From contig PGXM01000002.1 in NCBI GenBank assembly GCA_002839155.1, forward strand, positions 1 to 57,585: 57,585 nucleotides of DNA, written 5' to 3'. Below the pieces are notes generated by a model. It worked only from the letters and a program-made list of their open reading frames with translations, searched no databases and was not told where the DNA came from. Made by a program: the position numbers and the translations under genes. Each line of letters opens with the position of its first letter. Position 1 is the stretch's first letter. The DNA is from Tenericutes bacterium HGW-Tenericutes-1 (GTDB lineage: Bacteria; Bacillota_I; Bacilli_A; Izemoplasmatales; Hujiaoplasmataceae). This document shows, piece after piece, positions 43,760-52,846 of the stretch.

Positions 43760-45279
43760 TATTGATCACCTCCATAAATGGTTTTATAGAATAATCCTGT
43801 AGAAATTAAGGATTTCATTTCATGGAGAAAAGGATACATCACTTGATCATCGTTAATGTATGGCACGTGTTTACGAATGAGTTGATATGCTTTTGACGTC
43901 ATGATTCCTAAACGGTCTGAAGCATTTCTTAAATCAATCGCTTGGGCACTCGTAAAATATTCCATCGCTATGACGGATTGAACATTCGATAAGATCGTGC
44001 TGGCCTTATTCACTGAAATTGATCCCATCGAAACATGGTCTTCTTGATTCGCTGAAGAAGGGATTGAATCAACGCTTGCTGGATGAGCTAAGACTTTGTT
44101 TTCACTGACTAAAGCAGCGGCGCTATATTGTACAATCATAAATCCAGAATTGAGTCCTGATTGATGCGATAAAAAGGCTGGTAACCCATTCGATAATTGC
44201 GGATTAACAAGACGTTCTAATCGTCTTTCGGAAATATTGGCTAATTCTGATAATGCAATTCCTAAATAATCAAAGGCAAAGGCTAAAGGTTCTCCGTGGA
44301 AATTACCTGCACTAATGGCTTCTTCTTCATTAGGAAATACGATGGGATTATCTGTCACAGCGTTCATTTCACGCAGAACGATATCATGCACAAAATTTAA
44401 TGTATCAAGAATTGCACCATGGACTTGAGGCGAACACCTTAGACTATAGGCGTCTTGAACTCTGAGTTCGCCTTGATGTGTCACATTCTTTGAGTTCTTT
44501 AAATTGAATAAAACATCTTTCGCGACTTGAATTTGACCTTTTTGATTTCTTACTTGATGGACTCTTGAATCAAAAGCATCAATAATCCCTTGTAAGGCTT
44601 CAAGCGATAGTGATAAGGATAGAGTCGCTAATTTTTCTAATTGGAAGGCATCATATAATATTAAAGCCCCTCTTGCATTCATGGCTTGTGTTCCATTGAT
44701 TAATGAAAGACCTTCTTTAGCCATTAGAGAGGGCAATGGATCAATTTTTGCAAGATTAAAACAGGTCATGGTATCCATTCTTTTACCTTGATAAAAGACT
44801 TCTCCTAATCCGAGAAGCGGTAAACTCATATGAGAGAGTGGTGCTAAATCTCCGGAAGCTCCTAAACTACCTTTTTCAAAGACGACAGGAATAATATCTC
44901 GATTCAGTAATTCTAATAGTTTTTCAATGGTTAGTAATCGGATCCCACTATAGCCTTTAATCAAAGCATTTATTCTTAAAACCATCATGCCTCTGACGAT
45001 TTCATTCGCTAAAGGTTCTCCCATGCCACAAGCATGACTCATCAATAGATTCTTTTGTAATAAACCCACGTCACAAGCATTGATGGAAACATCAGATAAT
45101 TTTCCAAAGCCGGTATTTATTCCATATACCGGTTTTTTGCCTTTTGAAATCATGTCCACATAAGCCCTTGCTTTTTCAACGGCTTCTTTAGCACTACTCG
45201 CTATAACGACTAATTCTTTCCCGCGTGCCACTCTTACATAATGTTCAAGTGTTAAACTTTTACCATCCAGTATGATCAT
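43759..45279 (-). CDS. hutH: Histidine ammonia-lyase
   Basis: 506 residues with the MIO-forming triad in EKGSLGASGDLAPLSHM (Ala-Ser-Gly), plus YGINTGFGKLSD, QDAYSLRCSPQVHGA and NQEDHVSMGS. It removes ammonia from histidine to give urocanate. First gene of the hut operon, behind the promoter at 45352-45380. Confidence 0.96.
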   Translation of the reverse strand: MIILDGKSLTLEHYVRVARGKELVVIASSAKEAVEKARAYVDMISKGKKPVYGINTGFGKLSDVSINACDVGLLQKNLLMSHACGMGEPLANEIVRGMMVLRINALIKGYSGIRLLTIEKLLELLNRDIIPVVFEKGSLGASGDLAPLSHMSLPLLGLGEVFYQGKRMDTMTCFNLAKIDPLPSLMAKEGLSLINGTQAMNARGALILYDAFQLEKLATLSLSLSLEALQGIIDAFDSRVHQVRNQKGQIQVAKDVLFNLKNSKNVTHQGELRVQDAYSLRCSPQVHGAILDTLNFVHDIVLREMNAVTDNPIVFPNEEEAISAGNFHGEPLAFAFDYLGIALSELANISERRLERLVNPQLSNGLPAFLSHQSGLNSGFMIVQYSAAALVSENKVLAHPASVDSIPSSANQEDHVSMGSISVNKASTILSNVQSVIAMEYFTSAQAIDLRNASDRLGIMTSKAYQLIRKHVPYINDDQVMYPFLHEMKSLISTGLFYKTIYGGDQ

Positions 45280-45301
45280 CTTTTTCTCCCATTTCTCGAT
45301 T

Positions 45302-45319
45302 GACCGTAAAAAGACGGTC
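45302..45319. promoter_or_regulatory. Leader hairpin before hutH
   Basis: Perfect six-base arms GACCGT-aaaaag-ACGGTC about 20 bases before the hutH start. No T run follows, so it is not a terminator; it may affect message stability or translation. Confidence 0.5.
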
Positions 45320-45328
45320 TAAATCAAA

Positions 45329-45342
45329 TGATTACGCTTACA
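45329..45342. promoter_or_regulatory. cre-like box of the hut operon
   Basis: Minus strand TGTAAGCGTAATCA, one mismatch to TGWAANCGNTNWCA, just downstream of the promoter. Suggests CcpA repression. Confidence 0.65.
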
Positions 45343-45351
45343 TCTAAAGAT

Positions 45352-45394
45352 ATCATACCATCAAATGCCAAATTTAACAACCTTTAATGGTTGT
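45352..45394 (-). promoter_or_regulatory. hut promoter with overlapping inverted repeat
   Basis: Minus strand TTGTTA (45375-45380), 17-bp spacer, TATGAT (45352-45357). ACAACC-tttaat-GGTTGT (45377-45394) overlaps the -35 box and could bind a specific regulator. Confidence 0.6.
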
Positions 45395-45401
45395 CAAAAG
45401 A

Positions 45402-45425
45402 AAGAAAAAACGCCCTGTAGGCGTT
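45402..45425 (-). terminator. Terminator of the acetyltransferase-to-mutY gene group
   Basis: Minus-strand AACGCC-loop-GGCGTT followed by six T, after the stop at 45436. Confidence 0.75.
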
Positions 45426-45435
45426 TGAGTTATTA

Positions 45436-46137
45436 TTATTCTACCACAATTTCAAAAATCGAAATTGCTTCAACAAATCCAGTAGATAAAGCCACGTGAT
45501 AAGTTGCTTCATTTTGAATTTCTCCCCGAGCAATCGGAATTCGGTTTAATCTAAAAGCACGATTAACTAATAAGCCAATCATTAATTTACCTAACCCAAT
45601 CGACCTAAATTTCGGATGGGTGATAAGATGAATATCGGCTAGTTCTTCTCCTAAGAACCATAAAGAACCCGCTGCGAGTAAATCATTTCCATGATAAATA
45701 CCTAAGGTATCATCATCTTCTAATCCCACTAAAGAACGTTCTAATTCATGACTTGAACAGGCTGATTTTAACCTTCCAAGATCTAATTTCTTATGAATCG
45801 ACAACGGTTCAATTCTTAAACCTTCAGATAGAGGCAGTGTCATTGGTTCTTTCGCAAACATCACAAACGATTGTTGCTCAAAAAAAGAGACGTTAGAGCC
45901 AAGAATTAAGGCGATGATTTCTTGGTTTGACATTTCACAAGATATTTGGGATTCGTCAATTGTCTGAAAACCAGGCATATACTCAATGATGAGTTTTCCT
46001 TCTGTTCTAATAATCCGTAACGGATGATTTTGTTCTAATCGTCCGTTTTCAAGCAAAGTAATTTCACTTTGATAATCCCATAATGAATAATCAAAGTATT
46101 TCTTTAAGAAATGATGCTTTGAAATGATATTATCCAC
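45436..46137 (-). CDS. GNAT-family N-acetyltransferase
   Basis: 233 residues. The C-terminal half is a GNAT fold with the acetyl-CoA motif HPKFRSIGLGKLMIGLLVNRA (split here: HPKFRSIGLGKLM, IGLLVNRA) preceded by a beta strand ADIHLITH. The N-terminal half is a second, degenerate domain. Substrate unknown. Confidence 0.8.
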   Translation of the reverse strand: MDNIISKHHFLKKYFDYSLWDYQSEITLLENGRLEQNHPLRIIRTEGKLIIEYMPGFQTIDESQISCEMSNQEIIALILGSNVSFFEQQSFVMFAKEPMTLPLSEGLRIEPLSIHKKLDLGRLKSACSSHELERSLVGLEDDDTLGIYHGNDLLAAGSLWFLGEELADIHLITHPKFRSIGLGKLMIGLLVNRAFRLNRIPIARGEIQNEATYHVALSTGFVEAISIFEIVVE

Positions 46138-46145
46138 AAAATCAC

Positions 46146-47015
46146 CTACTTACTTGTTTTTTTAAGCGGTAGTAACATCCTTGTATTTTTTTTATAGTTA
46201 TCAAAATTGGCTTTGTAATTGGCTAAACGTTTTTCAGCCATCGGAATCGAGATAAAGAAAAACATCGCAGTATTGAGTAAAGCACCAATTCCATAAATCC
46301 ACAAATTAGGATTGACGGAGAACATCATGATAAACACACCCCACCACATGAGGATTTCACCTAAGTAATTGGGATGTCTAGAATATTTCCATAATCCGAC
46401 ATTGATAATTTCAGATTTATCATGCGGTGATTTACGGTACCTTTGCATTTGAATGTCAGCGAATAGTTGTAATGATGCCGCGAGTAGACACAGTGCAAAT
46501 CCAACAAACGTAAAGAAATTCGATCCTCCTTTTTCAAAGAAGACAATGGCTGGTAAAACAGCTAAAAAGACAATAACGGTTGGAAATAAATTAATTCCTA
46601 GTAAACTTACAACGGGATAAAGTTTACCAGACTTTTCTTTTAACATATCATAACGCCAATCTTGAGATTCTAATGAATCAAAAGTATATGCCCAGTTTGC
46701 TGTTAAGCGAATGCCCCAGTAGAATAAAGCAATAAGCATCATTAAAATGCCTAAATTCCATACTTGAAATCTCGTTAATATAAATAAGACGATAACTAAT
46801 GGTTGTACGCTCCAGTAAGGATCATACACCGAAGTGTTTTTAACGAAAACGCCCGTTAAATAAACAAATAATGTCGCAATAACATCAGCGATAAAGATTG
46901 CTAGATAAAATGTGACATACGTTTCCATCCATCTAAAAACAAATAAACCTAGTAATACAGCTAATACGTAAATAATCGCAATAATCGCAAAGCCAAATGT
47001 TCTGTTCTTTTTCAT
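46146..47015 (-). CDS. DUF1295 membrane protein (steroid-reductase/ICMT-like)
   Basis: 289 residues with seven or more membrane helices and the conserved C-terminal motif SRHPNYLGEILMWWGVF with upstream VGLWKYSR, as in DUF1295 and isoprenylcysteine methyltransferase-like proteins. The substrate is not known. Eight bp upstream of the acetyltransferase gene on the same strand. Confidence 0.85.
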   Translation of the reverse strand: MKKNRTFGFAIIAIIYVLAVLLGLFVFRWMETYVTFYLAIFIADVIATLFVYLTGVFVKNTSVYDPYWSVQPLVIVLFILTRFQVWNLGILMMLIALFYWGIRLTANWAYTFDSLESQDWRYDMLKEKSGKLYPVVSLLGINLFPTVIVFLAVLPAIVFFEKGGSNFFTFVGFALCLLAASLQLFADIQMQRYRKSPHDKSEIINVGLWKYSRHPNYLGEILMWWGVFIMMFSVNPNLWIYGIGALLNTAMFFFISIPMAEKRLANYKANFDNYKKNTRMLLPLKKTSK

Positions 47016-47022
47016 AAATACC

Positions 47023-47712
47023 TCACCTTGTAATAAAATATTTGATAAGTAAAATAATGCCTAAATGGAGTGGATAAATGGCATAGAATATCCATTTATT
47101 GTAAGACCCTTTTTCCCCATTATAAAGCATAATTGGGATAAACGAAAGCAGCGAAGCCCACTGGAGATAAGGATATCTTGCAAGTGATGCAAGATTAAGA
47201 AGCACTAGTAATGGCCAATCAATAAAGAATAAACTCATGAGAATGAAACTAGTGAATTGATCCTTTCGTTTTGGAATAATACCGAAGATTAATATGATTA
47301 ATACACCATATAATCCATAGGATATTTGTAATACTTCTGCGATGATTAATAACGGTATTATCAATAACTTTAAATACCATTTTGGTTGATTGAAAAGCGT
47401 CAAACCCAATAATCCAAATAACAATGGAATAAATACATTAATATGGATTAAATAGTTTTCTGAAGTGATTAGGTAAATGATAAAAATAATCAATTCCATG
47501 ATAAGTGCAGCAAGTAATAACCTGAGGAAGTACTTTTTTAAATGATGGGTCTTATGGAACCCTTCCGCGATCATAAAGGCAAATAAGGGATACGCAATTC
47601 TGCCAATCGCACGAAATACAAGGTTTAAAGTCCCTTCAGGAATCAAATAAAACCCGATATGGTCGATGATCATTAAGATGACTGCGATTATTTTTAACCA
47701 CTTGGCATTCAT
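47023..47712 (-). CDS. TraX-family membrane protein
   Basis: 229 residues, multi-pass, starting with WLKIIAVILMIIDHIGFYLI and then GRIAYPLFAFMIAEGFHKT, the TraX/acyltransferase-like signature. It ends with NKWIFYAIYPLHLGIILL. In F plasmids TraX acetylates pilin; chromosomal members have no settled function. It overlaps mutY by 4 bp. Confidence 0.85.
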   Translation of the reverse strand: MNAKWLKIIAVILMIIDHIGFYLIPEGTLNLVFRAIGRIAYPLFAFMIAEGFHKTHHLKKYFLRLLLAALIMELIIFIIYLITSENYLIHINVFIPLLFGLLGLTLFNQPKWYLKLLIIPLLIIAEVLQISYGLYGVLIILIFGIIPKRKDQFTSFILMSLFFIDWPLLVLLNLASLARYPYLQWASLLSFIPIMLYNGEKGSYNKWIFYAIYPLHLGIILLIKYFITR

Positions 47713-48740
47713 CGGTAATACTCCTGATATTTGTTAAATAAAGACGAAAGTGTATAATTCTTCAATAAATCATCTTTAAAAACAAGGGTAAAATCATTGA
47801 GCGGTTGAGGATTGATAATAGTCACTTTATACGCGATAATGTCCCAGTCTTTATGCGTGAATGCATGTGATGTATTCGGTAACTCCATCATTTTTAACAT
47901 TTTTAATCCAAGCGATTGAACATAATTGATTATTTCAGTTTGTGATAAATGCCCTTTCAATAGTGGAAATTCCCATAGATTTGCAAGCAATCCCTTTGCG
48001 GGTCGTTTTTGAAGATAATAGGAGGCATCATCCGTTATCATTAATAAAGTATATAATTCTTTGGTTCTAATAAGTTTTTTAGGTTTTAGTGGTAACGAAT
48101 CAATTAAATTCATATCAAGTGCAACACAGTTATCTTTTAAAGGGCAACTTTGACAGTTTGGATTCAAACTAGGAAGACAAATAAGTGCCCCTATTTCCAT
48201 GATGGCTTGATTAAAATCACCAATTCTTTTAGAAGGTAGAATTTCATACATTAAAGGTACTAATGCTTCTTTGGTCAGAGATAACCCAAAGTATCTTGAT
48301 AATACTCGGTGCACATTGCCATCGACGGCTGAAATTCTTTCTTCAAAAGCAATTGAAGCAATCGCACCTGCGGTATATAAACCAATGCCTGGTAATTTTA
48401 ACAAATCTTTAGACGTATGAGGCATCATTCCATTTAATTCTTTGACAACCATTTTAGCAGCTTTATGCATATTTAAAACGCGTGAATAATAACCCAATCC
48501 TTCCCAGAGTTTTAATAGTTCGTCTTCATGAGCACTTGCAAGCGCTAAAACTGTAGGAAGTTTTGATATAAAACGTTCATAATAAGGAATCACGGTTTTA
48601 ACTTGTGTTTGTTGCAACATTATTTCTGAAACCCATATCTTATAAGGGTCTTTTGTTTTTCTCCAAGGCAAATCTCTAGCAAAGCTAGAATAATAATCTA
48701 AAAGCGATGATTGTAAGTAATCGATGGTGAGTTTATTCAT
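47709..48740 (-). CDS. mutY: A/G-specific adenine glycosylase MutY
   Basis: The ATG at 48740 (AGAGAG upstream) gives 343 residues. Helix-hairpin-helix and catalytic Asp region LPGIGLYTAGAIASIAF followed by AVDGNVHRVLSR, the iron-sulfur cluster Cys set in CLPSLNPNCQSCPLKDNC, and a C-terminal NUDIX-like domain. It removes adenine mispaired with 8-oxoguanine. Confidence 0.94.
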   Translation of the reverse strand: MNKLTIDYLQSSLLDYYSSFARDLPWRKTKDPYKIWVSEIMLQQTQVKTVIPYYERFISKLPTVLALASAHEDELLKLWEGLGYYSRVLNMHKAAKMVVKELNGMMPHTSKDLLKLPGIGLYTAGAIASIAFEERISAVDGNVHRVLSRYFGLSLTKEALVPLMYEILPSKRIGDFNQAIMEIGALICLPSLNPNCQSCPLKDNCVALDMNLIDSLPLKPKKLIRTKELYTLLMITDDASYYLQKRPAKGLLANLWEFPLLKGHLSQTEIINYVQSLGLKMLKMMELPNTSHAFTHKDWDIIAYKVTIINPQPLNDFTLVFKDDLLKNYTLSSLFNKYQEYYR

Positions 48741-48876
48741 AAGCATCTCTCTTTTCAAAAGTTTCAATTCATTTTATCATTGAATTTATATTTTTTATAG
48801 GGAAGTCATAAAAAAAATCAAAAAAAAGTATTTTAGTAAAATATTGAGACACTATTTTCAAAAAAAAGAAATGTGC

Positions 48877-48882
48877 TATAAT
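48877..48882 (+). promoter_or_regulatory. -10 box of the guanine deaminase gene
   Basis: TATAAT 30 bp before the ATG, with a weak TTTTCA 16 bp further upstream. Confidence 0.5.
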
Positions 48883-48911
48883 AAATTTACGAAATATCAA
48901 GGAGTGATTCA

Positions 48912-49364
48912 ATGGATAAGTTTATGAAAATGGCGATCAATGAAGCCAAAAAAGGGATTGAATTAGGACATGGCGGCCCATTTGGTTCTGTGATAGTCAA
49001 AGAAGGTAAGGTTGTTTCAAAAGGTCATAATCACGTGGTTGTGAACCATGATCCAACGCATCATGGTGAAATTGACGCAATTAGAAAAGCAGGAAAGAAG
49101 CTTAAGACATTCGACTTATCAGGTTGTACTTTATATACGACAGCCGAACCCTGTCCAATGTGCTTAGGAGCCATTTTATGGGCGAACATCGACAAAGTTT
49201 ATTATGGATGCAATATCAACGATACCGAACTCATCGGATTCCGCGACAAACGTTTTTATGAAGATGATTGGAAAAAGTACACGAAACTGACGGAAGTTGA
49301 CCGTGAAGCATGTTTAGCCTTATTTAACGATTATTTAAATCAAGAAACTAAAACTAATTATTAA
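48912..49364 (+). CDS. guaD: Guanine deaminase (CDA-fold)
   Basis: 150 residues of the cytidine-deaminase fold: GGPFGSVIVKEGKVVSKGHN, zinc and catalytic site HHGEIDAI, TAEPCPMCLGAILWA. The C-terminal part (GFRDKRFYED) follows the Bacillus GuaD pattern rather than tRNA deaminase TadA. It converts guanine to xanthine. AAGGAG precedes the start. Confidence 0.85.
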   Translation: MDKFMKMAINEAKKGIELGHGGPFGSVIVKEGKVVSKGHNHVVVNHDPTHHGEIDAIRKAGKKLKTFDLSGCTLYTTAEPCPMCLGAILWANIDKVYYGCNINDTELIGFRDKRFYEDDWKKYTKLTEVDREACLALFNDYLNQETKTNY

Positions 49365-49402
49365 AAAACTGCACGTCCCAAACGGGAGGTGCAGTCTTTT
49401 TT
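49363..49402. terminator. Bidirectional terminator between guaD and the UPF0316 gene
   Basis: ACTGCAC-gTCCC-aaac-GGGA-gGTGCAGT with an A run before and T run after, between convergent genes. Confidence 0.85.
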
Positions 49403-49967
49403 ATTTGAGTAATGATTTGCCGGTATGAATATACCCGCCTGATATCGTTGATACATCATTTAAGACAATCATCGCCGTTGGATCAATGGTCATGATTTCA
49501 TCAATTATGGCTTGGCTTCCTCTGCGGTTTGTATAAACCATCAGAATATGTTTGCTTTCAACTTTTCCTTTTGCATTAACCATGGTAACGCCGCATCCAA
49601 GTTCTCTGACCCGATCTGCAATTTCACCACTTTTTGATGCTGATGCAATGGTTTGAATTAAGAGTTTGCCAAACGCTAACTTCTGTTCTAAAACAGAACC
49701 AAAATAAACCCCTGCCGCAAAGCCAAATCCATATGCAATTCCTTTCATCGGCGAAGCCGCAAGTCCAGTGATAACCGTCGATGCAACAAACACCCAAATC
49801 ATAATTTCAACGAGCGCGAGTACAACAGCGGGTGTACGGTAGCCTTTGACAATTAAGATGCTTCGTAAAGTACCTAGCGATACTTCTACAATCTTAGCAA
49901 AAAAGATAATTAATAATTCCCAAATGGTCGTTACTGTCAAAATTTCCCATAAGTTATCCCAAAACAT
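49401..49967 (-). CDS. UPF0316/DUF2179 membrane protein
   Basis: 188 residues: three membrane helices (ELLIIFFAKIVEVSLGTLRS and following), then a soluble C-terminal DUF2179-like domain with LGCGVTMVNAKGK and HILMVYTNRRGSQAIIDEI. Function not established for the family. Confidence 0.85.
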   Translation of the reverse strand: MFWDNLWEILTVTTIWELLIIFFAKIVEVSLGTLRSILIVKGYRTPAVVLALVEIMIWVFVASTVITGLAASPMKGIAYGFGFAAGVYFGSVLEQKLAFGKLLIQTIASASKSGEIADRVRELGCGVTMVNAKGKVESKHILMVYTNRRGSQAIIDEIMTIDPTAMIVLNDVSTISGGYIHTGKSLLK

Positions 49968-50082
49968 TGTGTCCTCGTTTCTGATGAATGAATCATCGGT
50001 AAGATACCTATTACTATACCATAAAAAAAGGCTTTTTGTAACAGGATAATTTGATAAAACGTTTTCTTAAATCATATGATTT

Positions 50083-51321
50083 TTATGAAGCTTTTATGTC
50101 ACGTTTTTTGTCTTTATTTCCGAGTAAAACAAGATAATATAACAGAATAAATGCAATCACTTGCATAGCGACTGTGAAAATGACAATTCCTTGGATATTG
50201 ACCGTATATAAGACACCTATAAGCAATGAACCTAAGAACCATGCGAATCCAAACACACTACTAAAGATACCATAGCCAGTCGCTCGTTTTTCTTTAGGAA
50301 CTAACTTCGCTACTACTGCTTTTAAAATAGATTCTTGAGCTCCCATTCCAATCCCCCATAATACCACACCTATAAGAAGTGCCCAGGTAAAGTTTGTTAT
50401 AAAGATAAATGGAGTAATCAAAATAGATATTGCAACCGAAATCATGAGCGAGGATATACCGATTTTATCAAACAATGCCCCAAAGATTAAAGCAGCTATC
50501 GCATCAATCCCCATCGCAAAAGAATAGATCAACGGAATATAAAGTACGTCAATTGTGTTAATTTGACCCATATGATATGCAATGACAGGATAATCAACGA
50601 ACCCTAATGCAATAAAACTAATAGCGAGCATATAGATTACAAATTTCTTGTCGCCCACAAATTTCTGAGGTCCTTTAGATTTTTCTTCAAACCCTTGTGG
50701 GGTTGGATATTTTGATTTTGCGAAAAATAATAAAAAAATTGTCACTATTGCAAAAATACCTAAGATTCCAAAACTAATTTGATATCTTAACAACAAATCA
50801 CTCGACTGATTTGAAATGATGAAAAACACAACAAGAGGTCCTAAAAAAGCACCGGCTTGATCCAATGCTTCATTAATCGCAAATGCTTTTCCTGCGCCTA
50901 AATGAGGGGCAGTAAAACTCGTTAAAGCAGATTTTGCTGGTGCACGAATTGCTTTACCAACTCTTTCAAGTAAAATTAATATAATGGCGATTTGCCATAT
51001 TGATTGATTAACTAACCCTAATAACGGAATTGCGAGCAGATTAACTGAATATCCTAAAATCATCATGAACCAATAACGACCCGTTTTATCTGCTATCCAT
51101 CCCGTTAAAATCCGTAAAGCTTGGCCGATAAATTCACCGAGTCCCGCAGTTGTTGATACTAAAAACGCACTGACGCCAATTAAACTGAGATATTGTCCAT
51201 AAATGCTTCTTGCACCTTCATGGGTAAAATCGGAAAAGAAACTGATAATTCCTAATAAAACGATGAATAAAAACGCTCTTTTTTTAATCGTATCATTGGG
51301 ATTGTTAAATAGTTTTTTCAT
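50083..51321 (-). CDS. MFS transporter
   Basis: 412 residues, about 12 membrane helices, with the MFS loop motif GWIADKTGRYWFM after helix 2. Directly downstream of and overlapping a PadR regulator by 17 bp, which suggests an efflux pump under its control. Substrate unknown. Confidence 0.88.
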   Translation of the reverse strand: MKKLFNNPNDTIKKRAFLFIVLLGIISFFSDFTHEGARSIYGQYLSLIGVSAFLVSTTAGLGEFIGQALRILTGWIADKTGRYWFMMILGYSVNLLAIPLLGLVNQSIWQIAIILILLERVGKAIRAPAKSALTSFTAPHLGAGKAFAINEALDQAGAFLGPLVVFFIISNQSSDLLLRYQISFGILGIFAIVTIFLLFFAKSKYPTPQGFEEKSKGPQKFVGDKKFVIYMLAISFIALGFVDYPVIAYHMGQINTIDVLYIPLIYSFAMGIDAIAALIFGALFDKIGISSLMISVAISILITPFIFITNFTWALLIGVVLWGIGMGAQESILKAVVAKLVPKEKRATGYGIFSSVFGFAWFLGSLLIGVLYTVNIQGIVIFTVAMQVIAFILLYYLVLLGNKDKKRDIKAS

Positions 51322-51634
51322 CGTTATTCTCCTTGATTTCTAATAATAATTGTTTGACTTGATGAATTGAGATAGTTAAAAGTTCTTTTCCTGCATTTGT
51401 AATTGAATAATATTTTCTTTGTTTTCCATCAATCACTTTGTTTTCAACTGATAAAATCTTCGCAAAAGTCATTTCTTTAAGTAATGGATAAATCGTGCTT
51501 GGTCCAAAATCATAGCCATGGGAGGATAATTCTTCTAACATCCAAACCCCATAAAACGGTGCTTTTGAAGCGTGATATAAGACATGGACTCTAATAAAAC
51601 TTAACTGTAATTTTCGGCTCAGTTTTTCTTTCAT
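51305..51634 (-). CDS. PadR-family regulator
   Basis: 109 residues with the PadR winged helix: FYGVWMLEELSSHGYDFGPSTIYPLL and KQRKYYSITNAGKELL (in parts). It probably represses itself and the MFS gene through the repeats at 51651-51670. Confidence 0.88.
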   Translation of the reverse strand: MKEKLSRKLQLSFIRVHVLYHASKAPFYGVWMLEELSSHGYDFGPSTIYPLLKEMTFAKILSVENKVIDGKQRKYYSITNAGKELLTISIHQVKQLLLEIKENNDEKTI

Positions 51635-51650
51635 TTATGAACCCCACTTA

Positions 51651-51670
51651 TTGATATCAATTTTTGATAT
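51651..51670. promoter_or_regulatory. Likely PadR operator
   Basis: TTGATATCAA (perfect palindrome, 51651-51660) overlaps ATATCAA-ttt-TTGATAT (51654-51670): three half-sites in 20 bp, 17 bp upstream of the PadR start. Confidence 0.6.
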
Positions 51671-51710
51671 TATTATTTATATGATACTACAATGTCGCTT
51701 AAAAAACAAA

Positions 51711-51733
51711 TAAAAAGACCGATTTAATCGGTC
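51711..51733 (-). terminator. Terminator after the flavin-reductase-like gene
   Basis: Minus-strand GACCGA-ttaaa-TCGGTC followed by five T. Confidence 0.75.
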
Positions 51734-51739
51734 AATATT

Positions 51740-52336
51740 TTATTTGGTTGGTTTATCTAATTCGATAATCTCCCCAATGGTTCCATACTTATTTCCTGCT
51801 AACCGACTAATCGGTTGTAATAAATCGATATTGATTTTTCCATTTTGATAAACATCCTCATCAAAATGCGCATACACAACTCGGCCAATGACTAAAACAG
51901 ACCCCGGTAAATCAATGGCTTGCTCTAAAATGCACTCAAAGCGAATCTTCGCTTCTTTGACGCCATCCACATCTATTTTTTGACTTTTGACTTTCGTAAG
52001 CTTTGTTGCTTCAATTTCACTGACTTCTTTGGGATAACTAAAAGAAGATTGATTCACCTGATTTAAATAATTTTTTGAAACAATATGAATGACGAATTGT
52101 TTTTTTGACAAAATATTTCTTAAGGTATCTTTGGGTTCAACCCCTTCTTTTCTAATAGAAACTGATAATAAAGGCGGTTCAGAAGAGACAACACCAAAAT
52201 AGCTGAATGGAGCACCATTCAAAACATGATTTTCAGAAACACTGGTCACAAAGGCGATGGGTCTTGGAACAACACTGCCAATAAGAAGTTTATATTGGCT
52301 TTTATTTTCTAAGGCTTCAAAGTCGATTGAAATCAT
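51740..52336 (-). CDS. Flavin reductase-like FMN-binding protein
   Basis: The ATG at 52336 has GGAGG five bases upstream; 198 residues. Split-barrel fold with RPIAFVTSVSENHVLNGAPFSY in parts and PPLLSVSIRKE, the usual FMN site. Physiological partner unknown. It ends the three-gene stretch with 52351-52737. Confidence 0.85.
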   Translation of the reverse strand: MISIDFEALENKSQYKLLIGSVVPRPIAFVTSVSENHVLNGAPFSYFGVVSSEPPLLSVSIRKEGVEPKDTLRNILSKKQFVIHIVSKNYLNQVNQSSFSYPKEVSEIEATKLTKVKSQKIDVDGVKEAKIRFECILEQAIDLPGSVLVIGRVVYAHFDEDVYQNGKINIDLLQPISRLAGNKYGTIGEIIELDKPTK

Positions 52337-52350
52337 TGAGTCCTCCGTCA

Positions 52351-52737
52351 TTATTTTTTTTCGTTTTTAATAGCTTGATACAGTGCTTCTAATTGTTGCT
52401 TTTTACCGAGAGTCGAAACGAGTTTGTATCTTCTTTTTTCGGTTTGGACGAAGAGATTATGACTTAACCCTAAAAGACCTTTTCTAAGTTCAATACTTAA
52501 GATACTTTCAAATGGTAATCTAAAAACCTCTCTTGCTGGTTTCCCACCAAACAACGTTAACTCGTAACATACTAACGTGTTTTCATTGATGCCCACGATG
52601 CCATCAACCCCCGCAGTCGCTGTCATCCCGCTCGCAATCCTCAACATTTTTCCCAGTTCTGAGTACGAAATTTGAATACGGCAGTATAATTCTCGATCAT
52701 CCATAATTCTAGCTTCTTTAAAAAGATCTATATTCAT
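52351..52737 (-). CDS. Hypothetical PH-like domain protein
   Basis: AGGAGGG upstream supports the ATG at 52737; 128 residues. Beta-rich core with FESILSIELRKGLLGLSHNL and RRYKLVSTLGKKQQLEALYQ, which resembles small bacterial PH domains. No catalytic motif. Confidence 0.6.
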   Translation of the reverse strand: MNIDLFKEARIMDDRELYCRIQISYSELGKMLRIASGMTATAGVDGIVGINENTLVCYELTLFGGKPAREVFRLPFESILSIELRKGLLGLSHNLFVQTEKRRYKLVSTLGKKQQLEALYQAIKNEKK

Positions 52738-52846
52738 ATACTTAACCCTCCTAATTTCATTATACATCGTTAATGAGCTTTTTAAAGGGGGTTTTAAAAA
52801 AGAAAATCTAAATATATAGCATTAATTTACAATAACACAAAAATGA

